From positions 139,871 to 203,870 of the forward strand of contig BDDD01001973.1 of assembly GCA_001972305.1 (NCBI GenBank): a DNA stretch of 64,000 nucleotides, read 5' to 3'. Every line of letters begins with the position of its first letter. The stretch's first letter is position 1. Origin of the DNA: Cephalotus follicularis (Eukaryota > Streptophyta > Magnoliopsida > Oxalidales > Cephalotaceae). The translations under genes were made by a program, and so were the position numbers. Below are positions 46,436 through 57,521 of the stretch, piece by piece. The notes beneath the pieces are model-generated. The model was not told the origin of the DNA and ran no database searches. It saw only the letters and a program-made list of their open reading frames with translations.

Positions 46436-47189
46436 TGTAAAGAACACGCCTTCACGTTTTCCTGACAGAGTAACATGCAATAGGGGATCTTTGGGAGCTT
46501 TACCAGACGCCTTAACATGTGCATTGCAACGTGTTGATCATGTCAGTGTGTTTCCAGGCATGCTCAAAATGTGCCCCTCACATGGTGCATGCAAGGGAAT
46601 ATACCATCCTCACATGCAACCTACCAAAGAAAGAGGGGAAGAAAACAAAAGGAAAAAGGGGCAGAGTCTGGGAAAGGGAGAGAGAGCACGAGAATGCTTT
46701 GAATGTAAGGAGAAGAGGTTGGGGAAGCCACCTGCATAAGAACAACCCTCCCCACCTCTCACTCTCGTTTTAAAACACCAAAGGAAGCAAGAGGAAGAAA
46801 CCAGTGAGTAAGAGCCACCATTGTCGAGCTTGTTGGAGCTGGAGGCTTGGAGCTCATGGGTAGCAGTTGCTAAGAGGATCTTGGAGCTGCTGTGGCCAGA
46901 ACCTGGGAACTCAAAGAGGTGGACTTACAAGGTTTCTAACTTGAAACCAGAGGTAGGGGAAGTATATGTGTATTTTGAGTTCATACTAATGTGTTGCCAT
47001 GAATGAAGTGCATGAATTGCATGCTTGTTGGGAGTTGACCTAAATGATTGATTGATGATATGAACATCTGCTGGTGAAAACTATATATGCATGTTGATTT
47101 CTGGGTGAATTCCATGCTTGATTATGTGTGTATATGGGTTGAATACCCCTAGTTGTGGATAGAATGAATGAGACAGTGTTCTGGGCTCT

Positions 47190-47755
47190 TAAATGTCGAT
47201 GCTTTTGTAATAAGCATCGATGTCTTTATGCGATAAGGCAGTAGACGTCGACGTCTTAGTTAAGCATCGACGTCTATTTCAAACATTTGCAGAACTGCAA
47301 TGTTTCCTTGGACTTCTGGACTTTATAGATTACTGGTGGATTGATGGTCTGGTTATATGCATGGACGACCTGTGGTGAGTGTTACACCATAGGTGGTGTA
47401 TCTGGGAAGTGAATACACGGATGGAGGGAGAATTCCTCCTTGGAGAAAGAGAGTGGAAGATGTAATACCTGCTGGTACTACATAGACATCGACGTCTATG
47501 GAAGGCATCGACGCCTTTAGTTACTGTGCATTGAGTCTTACACATAACGCGAGGACGTGTTAAGGTTCCTACCTTAAACGTCGATGCGTTGTGATGAACA
47601 TCGATGCCTAAGGATTTTGTCTTGAAGGCATCGACGTCTATGGGAAGACGTCGACGCAATTTGTACTGTTGAAAGCACTGACCTTGAAGGTAGACCTCGA
47701 CGCTTTTGGGGAAATGGACATCGACGCGTTGGGGGAAAGACGTCGACGTCTTTCC
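47190..47755 (+). repeat. GTCGAC-unit cluster 2 of LTR D'
   Basis: I count 13 units in about 560 bp, such as AGACGTCGACGTCT, GGCATCGACGCCTT and AAAGACGTCGACGTCTTT. It is the richest cluster in the window. Translations of it give open frames full of DVDVF and VDAF that are not proteins. Confidence 0.8.
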
Positions 47756-48299
47756 TTCTGGTTTGTACAGTTGACCCAATTTGGGATCGTTGGCTCCGAA
47801 ACGACTCTAGAGATGACTCTAGGCATGTTTGAGCATATGGTTGCATTTATTACTCTTGTAGATTTGCATTGTTGTGATACCGCATGATTTCTTAAATGTT
47901 TTAAATTTGAGAAATATGTATATGATATGCTGTGGAAATATACATTTCCTAAAACGGACTGTACAAATGATTTCAAATGTTTGGAATTATGTATACGGAA
48001 ATATGTAATATTGTCAAGTATTTTATACATAATAAATTACTTGGAAAATGAATTGTGACAGAAATATATGTTTTCCAAAAAGACTGCGAAACGGTTTTAC
48101 ATAATTAAATTTATGTTATATGGACATGAGTATTTTCGAAGGATCGGAATACATTTTAGCGTTTTGTTTTCAAGTATTTTATGATACACGAAAACTACTT
48201 GAAAAGGATTGAAAAGGGACCCTTGTATTTTGGGCAATATATATATGTAATGTTTCAAGAATTCATACATATAAATTACTTGAAAAGGACTGTGAAATT

Positions 48300-48625
48300 A
48301 CTAAACCCTGCTGGGTGAGTAGCAAAAATGGTAAATCATGTTTTAAATGGACTGATGCTCATATGGGATGTTTGTTTGCAAGTATTTCTTATATGATAAT
48401 TACTTGTGATGGCTTGTTTGGGTTACTGAACCCTGTTGGGTAAGTAGCCAGGAATTCCACTACTGAGCTCTGTTGGGAAGCAGTTGGAAGATCCGGATAC
48501 GGTAGCCACTAAGCCCTGTTGGACAAATGGCTAGGGTTTCCCACGAAATGGTTACTGAGCACTGTTGGGCAAGTAGCTAGGGACTCCCATATGGTTACTA
48601 AGCACTGTTGAGCAAGTAACCGGTT
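48300..48625 (+). repeat. Tandem repeat in LTR D', about 50-60 bp unit
   Basis: Five or six imperfect copies of a unit with ggttactgagcactgttggg and caagtagctaggg. Confidence 0.75.
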
Positions 48626-48857
48626 GTTGAGCCTGGGTGTCAGCAACTTTGATCTGGTTTGATGGGTCCTCAGTGACCTGATCATTGTATTTGGACCCTT
48701 TGGGGATAATTCGTACTTTCACTTTTGTGACATCGAGTGATACCTGCTTGTGGATATATATATTATGATCATGTATATCCTGTATTATTTATGTACTACA
48801 TCATGAATGCATTCATATCATGTCATTCATTATTTGATCCCAAGATGTATTTTATGC

Positions 48858-48882
48858 TTAGCCGAGTGAGGACAAAGGCTAA
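48858..48882 (+). other. LTR hairpin in D'
   Basis: TTAGCC gagtgaggacaaa GGCTAA, 463-487 bp from the LTR 3' end, followed by CCCCCTACTGTTTCAG. Confidence 0.65.
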
Positions 48883-49772
48883 CCCCCTACTGTTTCAGAT
48901 TGACGGTGGAAACCGGACAAGTGCAGTTAAAGCTATTTTGGGAGCTGCTATCTGAAGGTTGTTTAAGCTGTTTTGTGTTATGATAAATCCTACTCAGGTT
49001 GGAGAGGATGATGTTTTGTACTTGTTCAATTTGGATATTGTATTTGGGGTTTTGGAACAATGCTTTGGTAATTGTTTTATTTATCTGAACTTCTCTATGG
49101 AGATGTTATGGTTTAAATGATGGTTACTTCACGCTCTGTTTCTTGAGCAGTTAACAACGATGTTGTTTTGTGGTAACACGTAGTATGGGATGCGTGTTAC
49201 GGTTGCTAGTTTGGCTTATATTCAAAGGCTTCCGCAACTGATGTATATGTTTAAAGGTTTAAATTTTATCGTAAAAACTTATAAGCTGGATTATTTATGT
49301 TAATTGCTACCATTTATACGCCGTTTTGGAAAACGGGGTGTGACACTGCAACTTTAGGAAACGGCCCAACATGTCTTCCCTCCTTGGTCTACGTTCTGCT
49401 CGAGCATGTTGGCGTCCCATCAGAATATGCATCTGTGCCATAGTGGCACACAACTGTCTCCAAACCTCATGGTCAGCCCTGGCTGGTGGAGCATCAGGAT
49501 CATACTCTGGAAAAACATTACCGGGTGTCGGTTCTTAACAACAGGGACACGGACAGAAGCATTCCTTCCACCTCGACGGCCACGCCTTCCCCTATTGTTC
49601 ATTGCTATAAGAAGACAACAATGGGATGGTCAGATACAATCTCTTTCAATTCCAATATCAATCTTTATTCCAATAAACAATAGCATGAATGGATAAGAAC
49701 ATATATCATGCAAATCCATTCAATCAAACTCAATCAATGCATTAATATACTTCGCTAGCAGGCCGACCAATG

Positions 49773-49784
49773 TCTCTGATACCA
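49773..49784 (-). other. B primer-binding site (initiator Met tRNA)
   Basis: Minus strand TGGTATCAGAGA, three bases from the 5' LTR edge at 49788. Confidence 0.88.
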
Positions 49785-51238
49785 TTCTGCAACACCCCGC
49801 GCACGAAGGACGGACACATGGCATTACACTCAATCCAATACACAATACAATGGTCATGACTAGCAATATAAAAATATGAAAAAACTAAAAACTTTACAAT
49901 ATGCGGAAGGTACAATAGTTCTCTTGAAAACCAACACAAAAAAACCATCATCCATACACTCTTTCATAAATGCAATACACGTCATTTTCAATACAGTACA
50001 TTTATCAGTCCCTTCGATGCAATATACAGTAACAAAACGGTCATACGGTCAAAAGAGATCTTCAATTCTTCTGTCCACTGCTACTTGATACCCTACCTGT
50101 GCCACACAAAATGCACACACAACCCCACCCCATAAGATGCGGTTAGCCACAAGGCTAAGAAGAACCCCCATGCAACATGAATGCATGTACAATGTGCAAT
50201 ATCAATGTGCTGTGTACAATATCAATGCATGATATGGCAAATGCACGCAAACAACTGGTGATCTAACTATCCATATGACAGTGGCCCATAAAAGAGCATA
50301 TGGATAATATCTATAACAATCAATCAATAGCAGACACTCGGTGGTGGTGTATAAAACACCCAATCAATCAATCATATGACCTCGGGTCAATACAAGGTCA
50401 ATCAATGGCAATGATCAATCCCACGGAAGGTAGTCCTTCAAAAAGGGTGGGAGATCTATCTACTTGTCTCAGACTGATCAGGTCTGGGACTCGTAGTGTC
50501 ACACCCCGAACCGCGGGAGTAAACCCCCATGATCCGACGCATGATATATACATTCCCTTCAATCCTTTCAATCATATGATCATACTCCAATAGTGCTATA
50601 AATATAAACTTTAAATCAAAGTCATATAACATCAACGGAATAATCAATTCAAATAAAAACTAACTCTTAAAATCTCCCGAAAAACGGGCATGAAGTATTC
50701 GTTTATCGGACTTAACCCCCTGTAAAGAAAAACTCAATTTATATCTCCACACTCCCGAAGGAGGAATCAACAGTTTATATATATATATATATATATGTGG
50801 GGCTCAGCCCTTAGCAAAACACATCTCAACTCATTATTACATCATTCTAATATCTATATCATTATAACAACTCAAATAATGGACCTGTCCCTGTCTAATA
50901 CATCAACACACATATCATAAGCACTGCCACATGTCGACAGGTCGATAGCTGAAATAAAACAACACTTATACATCTTTAGATTTTGTCTCTTATACATTAC
51001 AAGCCTTATACATCCGTACAATCAGATATAATTGCAAGAACTTTTATATGTCTCATATAAGTAAACCATAAACATGAGGCCCATTTTTATACAACTCTTT
51101 ATGAGCAACTCCATATAAGAAACATACCAATAACTAACAAAATCTGCTATAGAAAACCCGTCCTTGTCAGCTTACCTCACTGCAGTTCATCACCTAGGCC
51201 TGAGCCTGACCCATTCCACATACAAGGAAATGGGTCAG

Positions 51239-51251
51239 CGACATAATGTCG
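51239..51251 (-). other. LTR hairpin in C 3' LTR
   Basis: CGACATAATGTCG, a six-base stem around one base, beside an outer inverted repeat acccattcc ... ggaaatgggt. In the 5' LTR the deletion ends exactly at this hairpin and removes its outermost base (57781-57792). Confidence 0.65.
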
Positions 51252-51649
51252 TGTAGGTATACTATATGCTATGTAGTGCAACAGGTATATAACAATATGA
51301 CATGCATGCCACAGGGTAGTAATGTGCTATGTATGTAATCAATATAATCATATGTCATGTGGTGACCAATGTGTATCATATCTCATATAATGTCATGAGT
51401 ATGAATGACAATTTCGGACATCGTCAGTATACCAACCGTCCCTAAGCAGTGATGTACTTGGCTCGTCCTAATCACATCAAAGGCCATAGACCTGTAGACA
51501 CTCTGTAAACAATCAAAAATCATATGTAGGGACAAACAATTCATAGGTCTGAGCACTACTCTGCCCCTCCGGCCCGAGATAGTACTACTACCGACTACCT
51601 ACCCTTTTGAGGTCGTAGCCGAGTAGGGAAGAGCTAACGCTGATCACAT

Positions 51650-51795
51650 CATGGCTAAGCCGTAAAAATGATCATAGTCCGTAATAATTGGTAAAGCCGT
51701 AAAAACGGTCAGAACCTGTAAGTATAGTGGCAAAGCCGTAAAAATTGTCAGAACCCCTAAGTATAGTGGTAAAGCCGTAAAAACGGTCAGAACGC
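51650..51795 (-). repeat. Tandem repeat in C 3' LTR, about 39 bp unit
   Basis: About four copies of ggtaaagccgtaaaaacggt then cagaacctgtaagtatagt. Inside each unit ccgtaaaaacgg is a short inverted repeat. The 5' LTR copy at about 58195-58300 has one unit fewer. Confidence 0.75.
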
Positions 51796-52429
51796 ATAGG
51801 CGCCGTGTAACCTCTAATGATGATGTGATCTAACATCCATAATCCTCGCGACGGAAATGAAGATTACGAATAGGTTATCTCATAGGTCTCAAACAATAAT
51901 ATATCATAGTCGTACCTTATAATACTCGTAACCCATAACATATATTCATTTAAAGGATAGGGACCATTTCACAAAGGATCTCATAGGATCCACATCCGTC
52001 AAATCATATAAAGATCATTTCGTAATCATAAGTCATTTTTCATATCCAATGGCCATTTCGTGTTCATAATCCGTTTCGTAATCAATTTTTCATATATCAT
52101 TTTGTTGGTCCCTATCAAAGTTATAATGAATGGAAGGGAAGCCAAATGGAGAATATCCACGTCCAGATATCCCGCAAATGGAGCTATCCGAACCATTCAT
52201 TGGAAATCATTTCGTAAACCATTGTGTAAACTCTTTTGTTGGGAACTTTCTTAACTTCTTCTTTGAAACTTTATCTTTGAAATCCAAGTGTTAAAAGGAT
52301 TTCCATAGGTTACAAGGCCTTAGGGAGGCTTCCTATGGATTCAGTTTAAAGAAGAAACAGTTTGAAATTGAAAACTGCGAGAAATAGTGACATTTTGCAA
52401 AGCAGGCACCAAGCGTCGATTAGTTTAGT

Positions 52430-52572
52430 TTAAAGCGTAAAGTGCCGACTATTCAGTTAACACACAAAAGAGTCGACGGTTTTAGAAAGCATAAGTATAA
52501 AACATCGACTACTCAGTTCAAAACATGAAAGCGTTGACGGGTTTGGTTTTGAAAGCATAAAGCGTCGACGGT
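52430..52572 (-). repeat. GTCGAC-unit cluster of C 3' LTR
   Basis: About six units such as AAAGCGTCGACGGTTTT, AAGAGTCGACGGTTTT and the decayed gcgttgacggg. The 5' LTR copy is at 58915-59062. Confidence 0.65.
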
Positions 52573-53019
52573 TTTAATAGAAAATGCAGTTTACAAATTA
52601 GTTCGTAAATCAATGGAACTATGTCCAAAATCCATGAAATCCATTTTAAGACCAGTAAAACAGATTATACATATACCCAGTTCCCCATTCTTCCATTTAA
52701 CATGTAAGCAATCAACAATCACATAACAGCAGCAATAATCCATACAAATGCAGAAATGTGGCAAATAGTATAACCTACCTGTTAGCGATTTAGCTAGCGA
52801 ACCTCCTATCCTCAGCCAATCTCTTCATACTGCATACACAACACGTTTTTGTTAAACTTTGCACATCGGAAACATAATACCGTCGCCATCGGAGCTTCGG
52901 CCACTTTCCGGCCCACTCGCTCAGCTCCGGCGACACCTATAAACAGATTCCACATTAAACAAACTATTCGAAACCGTCGGAGACTCGCCCTGGCTCGCCG
53001 CAGAATGCGCTGTCACGAC

Positions 53020-53370
53020 TGACAGTGAGTCAACTCACTAAGTCAACTCGTCGGTCAACCACAGCTTCGATCACCACCCAAAATCACCACACAATCATCA
53101 ATTCTATGCGTCACTACCAGAGACTCGCCGTGAAACGCGCTGTCACGGCCGACCAGTGAGTTCAACTTACTGAGTTGACTCGCCGGTCAACCACAGCTCC
53201 GGCCACCACCATAAAACGCATCACAACCACCAGACAAACACATCAATGCCCTTAACTCGTCGATACTTGGTGCTAAACGTGCGGTCAAAGGCGACATCGA
53301 GTTGGCTCCACTAAGTCAACTCGTCAGTTCAAATCCGGACGTTTCCGGCCGAATGACGCCTCAACAGTGG
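53020..53370 (-). promoter_or_regulatory. TGACTCA / TTGAC modules in C 3' LTR
   Basis: Three modules of GAGTCAACTCACT...GTCAACTCG followed by GGTCAACCACAGCT, each near a gactcgcc...aacgcgctgtcacg block. They correspond to 6855-7045 in K and about 59510-59830 in the 5' LTR. The sites resemble W-box and bZIP sites; function is inference. Confidence 0.4.
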
Positions 53371-53635
53371 TCAAAGCGGGAAGAGCTAGCCTTCTAGACG
53401 AAGCCAGCACCATCCGCGATGCTAACCGGCGGTGGAACGCACGGCAACGCGCACAATGGCTTGGCATCGGGCGACAGAGGAAAGAAAAGAAAAGAGAGGA
53501 GAAGGAAGGAGCTTACCGTTGGTAGTGGAGGACCTGCGTCGTTCGCTCACCGGCGTCGTCATCTTCTCCGGCGCCTCTCTCTCCCGCTCTCTGGTTCTCT
53601 CTCCCATCTCTCTTTCTCCATCTTTCTATTTGTGA

Positions 53636-53668
53636 AGCGCCTGGCGCCTCTAAATGGCGCCAGGCGCT
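53636..53668 (-). other. 13-base perfect palindrome in C 3' LTR
   Basis: Stem AGCGCCTGGCGCC / GGCGCCAGGCGCT with loop tctaaat, 34-66 bp inside the LTR 5' end and next to a (TA)n run. The 5' LTR retains only one arm (about 60138-60153). Confidence 0.75.
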
Positions 53669-53701
53669 ATATATATATATATATATATCCGGGACATTAC
53701 A

Positions 53702-53714
53702 TCCTCCCCTCCTT
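53702..53714 (-). other. C polypurine tract
   Basis: AAGGAGGGGAGGA on the minus strand, adjoining the 3' LTR. Confidence 0.8.
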
Positions 53715-54530
53715 AGAGAAATCTCGTCCCGAAATTCCCTGGTTAAAACATGTGAGGGTACAATGTCTTCATCTCTCCTTCAGGTTCCATGTGGCTTCCT
53801 CAAGCCCATGTTGCCATAACACCTCAGTTAGGGCATTGTCCTTGTTCCTTAGCCGTTTAACCCACAACCATTCAATTCGTAACCACATAACCCATTCCAT
53901 CGTCATTCAGCGTCCATATCATTCCAAATCCATTTCTAAATATATATATTTTCTCTTCAAGCTCGTATCTGTCCTTAACTCTAACGGCTCATACGGTAGC
54001 ACGTGAGAAGGAGCTGGATAATACATTATGAGCATTGAGACACGGACACATCATGTAATACGTAACCTCTCACTGGCAATTCGACCAACGGCAGATGTTC
54101 ATCCAAACTGCCACCCCAATCCATTATGCATGCCCGTTACACCACTATGATTTTATCCATGTACCATGCCTTATGAGATAGATACTGATCCCATAGGTTG
54201 AGTGGTAGGGAAAGTCTGTAGGCAACTACCCCTACTCCCTCTTTATGTCATTCCACCTAATCGAGCTACAGATCTCAACACATCTTGCTAATTGCCAAAT
54301 GTACTGAGAAACTGGAGCGATATGCTTGTGACCATAGCTCACCCTTCATCCATTTATTGTAAGGGATACAAACTCTGCCTTGGAATCTCATCAATTCATC
54401 CCCATGAATCGATGATTCGTGTTTGAACTCATCATGATCATGTAATGCAGCCTTAAGCAATTCACCATCCATCCCTTGGCGCCTCTAATTCTACCCATCA
54501 ATCATGATTGTGCTAGAACTTGGGAGATTG
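53715..54530 (-). pseudogene. C integrase and chromodomain remnants, mostly deleted
   Basis: The start of the integrase zinc-finger region is seen at 54472-54275 (HGDELMRFQGRVCIPYN, SSFSVHLAISKM). Then come scattered scraps out of the usual order (RLSLPLNL, MDWGGSLDEHLPLVEL) and a linker VLPYEPLELRTD near 54000. Next to the purine tract is the chromodomain-like block RLRNKDNALTEVLWQHGLEE followed by ATWNLKER and a stop (about 53865-53770). The catalytic core with its D-D-E residues is not found. Confidence 0.75.
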
Positions 54531-55509
54531 TCAAGCAAGCTAATCGGCGACTTAAGGCGTCTACCACCACATTAGCCTGACCTGGGTGATATTGGATTTC
54601 ACAGATGTAACTATAGAGCAGCTCCATCTACCTTCTTTGTCTCATATTTAGATCCTTCTGAGAGAAAAGATGTTTCAGATCCTTGTGATTTGTGAAAACA
54701 GCAAACTTGTGCCGTATAGATAGGGTCTCCATTTGCGTAGCACACAGCTAACGCTGCAATCTCTAGGTCATGAGTAGAACGACTTACTCATGAGGTTCCA
54801 ACTTTCCTTGAGACATAGGCACTCACTTCCCCATAACCATAAACACAATTCAACCATTTCCTAAGGCATCACTATATATCACACAACCTTCACTTCCCTC
54901 AGGTAAAACCATGATCAGCACATATATCAGACGATGTTTCAACTCCTAGAAGCTCCCTTCTCAACTGTCATCACCTACATCCCCTGTCTTTCTGCGTTAA
55001 TCGGGTCAATGGTATAATAACCTGAAAAATTTCCTCGACAAAGCGGCGGTAATAGCCCGCTAAGCCTAAGAAACTATGGATCTCAGTCACATTGGTTAGC
55101 CGTTTCCAATCCTTTACCGCTTCTATCCTTGTTAGGTTCACAGATGAACTGGTACTAGAAACAATGTGATCGAGGAAAACTTCTTCCGATAACCAAAATT
55201 CATATTTACTGAACTTGGCATACCATCGAGGAACTCGCAAGACCCTCCATGCTCAGCGCAACCACTTCTATGGTATTCCGTAGGCTTGGAATGCACTAAC
55301 ACATCATCGAAGGAGATTACGATGATTTGGTCAAGATATGGATTACACACCCTTTTCATATGGTTCATGAATACAACATGCGCATTAGTCACTCCAAACA
55401 ACATTACGATCAACTCATAAGGTCCATATCGTGACTTGGAGGTTGTCGATAACAATACATATCCGCTTGGAGTCATCCCTGTAATCACTTTAAACTCATC
55501 CATCGGCAA
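54531..55509 (-). pseudogene. C reverse transcriptase and RNase H, truncated
   Basis: From 55509: MDEFKVITGM, the protease end, runs into SKSRYGPYELIVMLFGVTNA, which is RT after its first catalytic Asp. The intervening linker and RT fingers are absent, so an internal deletion fused them. RT continues with YLDQIIVISFDDVLVHSKP (SFDD at the catalytic pair), then 55240-54971 with YAKFSKYEFWLSEEVFLDHI and [17 protein letters not shown]. RNase H is decayed and recognisable mainly by HPGQANVVVDALSRRL at 54600-54545. Confidence 0.85.
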
Positions 55510-55760
55510 CCTAACAGGTTTGTCATCATATAGGGTTGGCTATTTTCATAGCACACGACTCACACGCCTATTCGGGATGAGTAAACTCTCCTAATGGGGT
55601 GTTAATTTACATAACATCCAAAAAAATATTCAGGTCTCACATCAACATGACATACAAAATGCAAGGTAATGCATAAACAGAATGAACCCGAATTTATAAA
55701 AGTCCGTGTTATTTATAGAAAAATAAGAATAGTACCTTCAAACTTAAGCAGATTTTGATA
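55510..55760 (-). pseudogene. C protease remnant
   Basis: Minus strand FINSGSFCLCITLHFVCHVD then VRPEYFFGCYVN. The catalytic D-S-G reads N-S-G, and stops flank it. It leads directly into the fused RT. Confidence 0.65.
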
Positions 55761-55984
55761 GCTCCCTTGTCCATAGCATAACTCTACTCTTTTGGAGGCG
55801 TCGATCCCATAGGTCGCTTACCTCGATCTATTCTCGCCTGAGAAAGTGAACTAGTACTAGGGTGATCCTGATACAGCTGTCCAAAATCATGGCTTGGCTG
55901 ATAACCGATACTCTGGTCTTGATGAAAATCTCCAGGAAATTGATCCATACCCTGTACCTGCTGGCTCCCAGAACCATATCATTC

Positions 55985-57251
55985 ATGAGGACACTCTTTA
56001 ACCATATGGTCCGAAGCTCCACACCTCATACATTTGCCAGCCTTCCACCAGCAATCTTAGATACGTGATGTGTGCGTTGACAGTGCATGCATGGGTCAAA
56101 GGAAACCTGACTACCACTACTGGCAAGTCTAGAACGACCTCCCTGGGCTGCCATGCTCCTCTGCTCCCTCTGTCAAAATCCCTGACTTCGTCTTCTCTAT
56201 TGGGTTCCTCCAAGCTGTCCTCCCTGACCTACAATCATGGTTGGACTACCGATAGCCTGAGACGAACCACTCTGTCCAGGACTATTATTCCCGGATCTCT
56301 GGGACTTGCTACTACTCCCAGAACTCCTCTCTGATTGCCAACCTGCAGAAGCATACCTGCTGCTACCACTCTGAATCCTCATGTTGTAAAATTCTTCAGC
56401 CACAGATTCAAGCTCCCTAGCTCTGTAAGCCAATTCATGGAAGGATGCTGATCGAAATGGTATTAACCTTTGTCTAATGTCCGGCCAGAGTCTACCAAAG
56501 AACTCCTTGGATTTTCTTGCTGCAGTACCCACCAAATGAGGGACAAACCTTGCTAATTCAACAAACTTTGCTTCATATTGAGGTACAGACACATCACCTT
56601 GCGTTAGATTAAGGAATTCAGCCTCCTTCTTGTCAAGGTTAATCTCGGGTGGATTCTTCCCGTTAAAGTTTGTGACAAACATATCCCAAGATCCTACCAC
56701 CCCTGATTCTTCCCTGGAGGATTTAACCATTCTCCACCACAGCTTTCCTTCACCTCGGAGCATACTAGCGGCAAAAGCAATCTTCTGAGAATATGTACAC
56801 CCTAAGAACTCAAAAATCTTATCCATTTGTGTTAACCACTCTTCGGAAGCAACGTCGTCTGAATCTCCTAAAAAATGTGGAGGATTTAGCTTCAAGAACC
56901 TAATTAAAGAATCATCTCTGAGCCTTGGATGACCTATTGATCTCCTTGCTGACTCAACATGCCAAGCTGGTCTTACTGTTGGGGTTTGTTCAGGTGCTTC
57001 AGCTGCATGCCTAACCTGTCTTCCAACTGGGGTTTGTTCTGTTGTACCCCTTGATGTTGCATAAATGCGTTCGCTCTATATATAAAAGAACGCATCTCCC
57101 TCAGAAAACCTCTGGATTCTCCTCGGTTAGGAGTAGCATTTTCTGCTTCCTGGGCTACACTTTGCTGTACTATAGCTCTGGTGGATTGAGTCCGTCTAAT
57201 TGTCGGCCCTGTTCTACCTCCTCTTGCAGCATTTCCGCGTCGACCTCCCAT
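55985..57251 (-). pseudogene. C Gag
   Basis: Start ATG at 57251-57249 (MGGRRGNAARGGRTGP), the basic N-terminus of this gag family. A stop follows NKPQQ near 56973. The gag domain at 56895-56197 has LNPPHFLGDSDDVASEEWL, FEFLGCTYSQKIAFAASML, LRGEGKLWWRMVK, EAEFLNLTQGDVSVPQYEAK and FVELARFVPHLVGT. A Ser/Gly-rich region and a frame change lead to a complete zinc knuckle CMRCGASDHMVKEC near 56030-55989. Nearly whole apart from one stop and one or two frameshifts, the best-preserved part of C. Confidence 0.85.
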
Positions 57252-57509
57252 ACCTATCTTGTATAAGAGACAAAAGTCAGCTATCGATTTCCACAATCAT
57301 AATCCAAGACAATTACAAAACCACAATTCATCAATATCACTCAATTCCATTAAGAGCAACTTGTCCATATCACTTAATCTCAAAGAACTCAACATAACAC
57401 TTATTATTATTCCGCAACACCAATTAACTCCAAATAGAACTTTATTCAATTACTCACCTTTAATTCCCAACAGCCTACGATCCTATCCTGATGTATCTAG
57501 GATAGACCA

Positions 57510-57521
57510 GCTCTGATACCA
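57510..57521 (-). other. C primer-binding site (initiator Met tRNA)
   Basis: Minus strand TGGTATCAGAGC followed by TGG, three bases from the 5' LTR edge at 57525. Confidence 0.9.

Larger units (their letters stand above)
46110..49345 (+). mobile_element. Solo LTR D' inside B gag
   Basis: 3236 bp, TGTAACGCC to GTGTGACA, flanked by the exact TSD ctgca (46105-46109, 49346-49350). It lies in the opposite orientation to B (sense plus). Reverse-complemented, it starts TGTCACACCCCGTTTTCC and carries catactacgtg and the TTAGCC hairpin, like A, D and D2. It has two GTCGAC clusters and a tandem repeat. No internal region; open frames such as 46341-46739 are shadows of LTR sequence. Confidence 0.95.
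45101..49602 (-). pseudogene. B Gag, split by solo LTR D'
   Basis: Start ATG at 49602-49600 (MNNRGRRGRRGGRN). The N-terminal part runs to 49351, with a frame change, ending ATMAQMHILMGRQ...GRFLKLQ. Solo LTR D' (46110-49345) is inserted there. Gag resumes at 46109 with PPAFVGLPDPTIAE, AQLEKIFEAMGCDDE, VYMLQGEAEHWWAMV, then 45793-45560 with QLVRFAPYLVEGQERRAKKF and LRGLRLDLRRQL. Two zinc knuckles follow: CVHC..KTNHTYENC with a stop inside, and CLVCGGSDHIARDY with its last Cys changed to Tyr. Several further stops. Confidence 0.85.
50497..53701 (-). repeat. C 3' LTR
   Basis: 3205 bp. In sense order: (TA)n next to the LTR edge, a 13-base palindrome (53636-53668), TGACTCA modules (53020-53370), GTCGAC cluster (52430-52572), tandem repeat (51650-51795), hairpin (51239-51251). 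Solo LTR K has the same order. Confidence 0.9.

Noticed and set aside
47190-47755. CRISPR-like look of the GTCGAC clusters
   Set aside because: Units are only about 14-18 bp, diverged and irregularly spaced. There are no cas genes, and the context is plant retrotransposon LTRs.
47330-47846. Open frames rich in DVDVF, VDAF or RRRCL
   Set aside because: These are translations of the GTCGAC-unit cluster in different frames, not proteins. The same happens near 28000 and 46350.
53419-54006. 195-codon open frame
   Set aside because: Runs from the C LTR through the purine tract into the antisense of integrase remnants; an artefact of composition.
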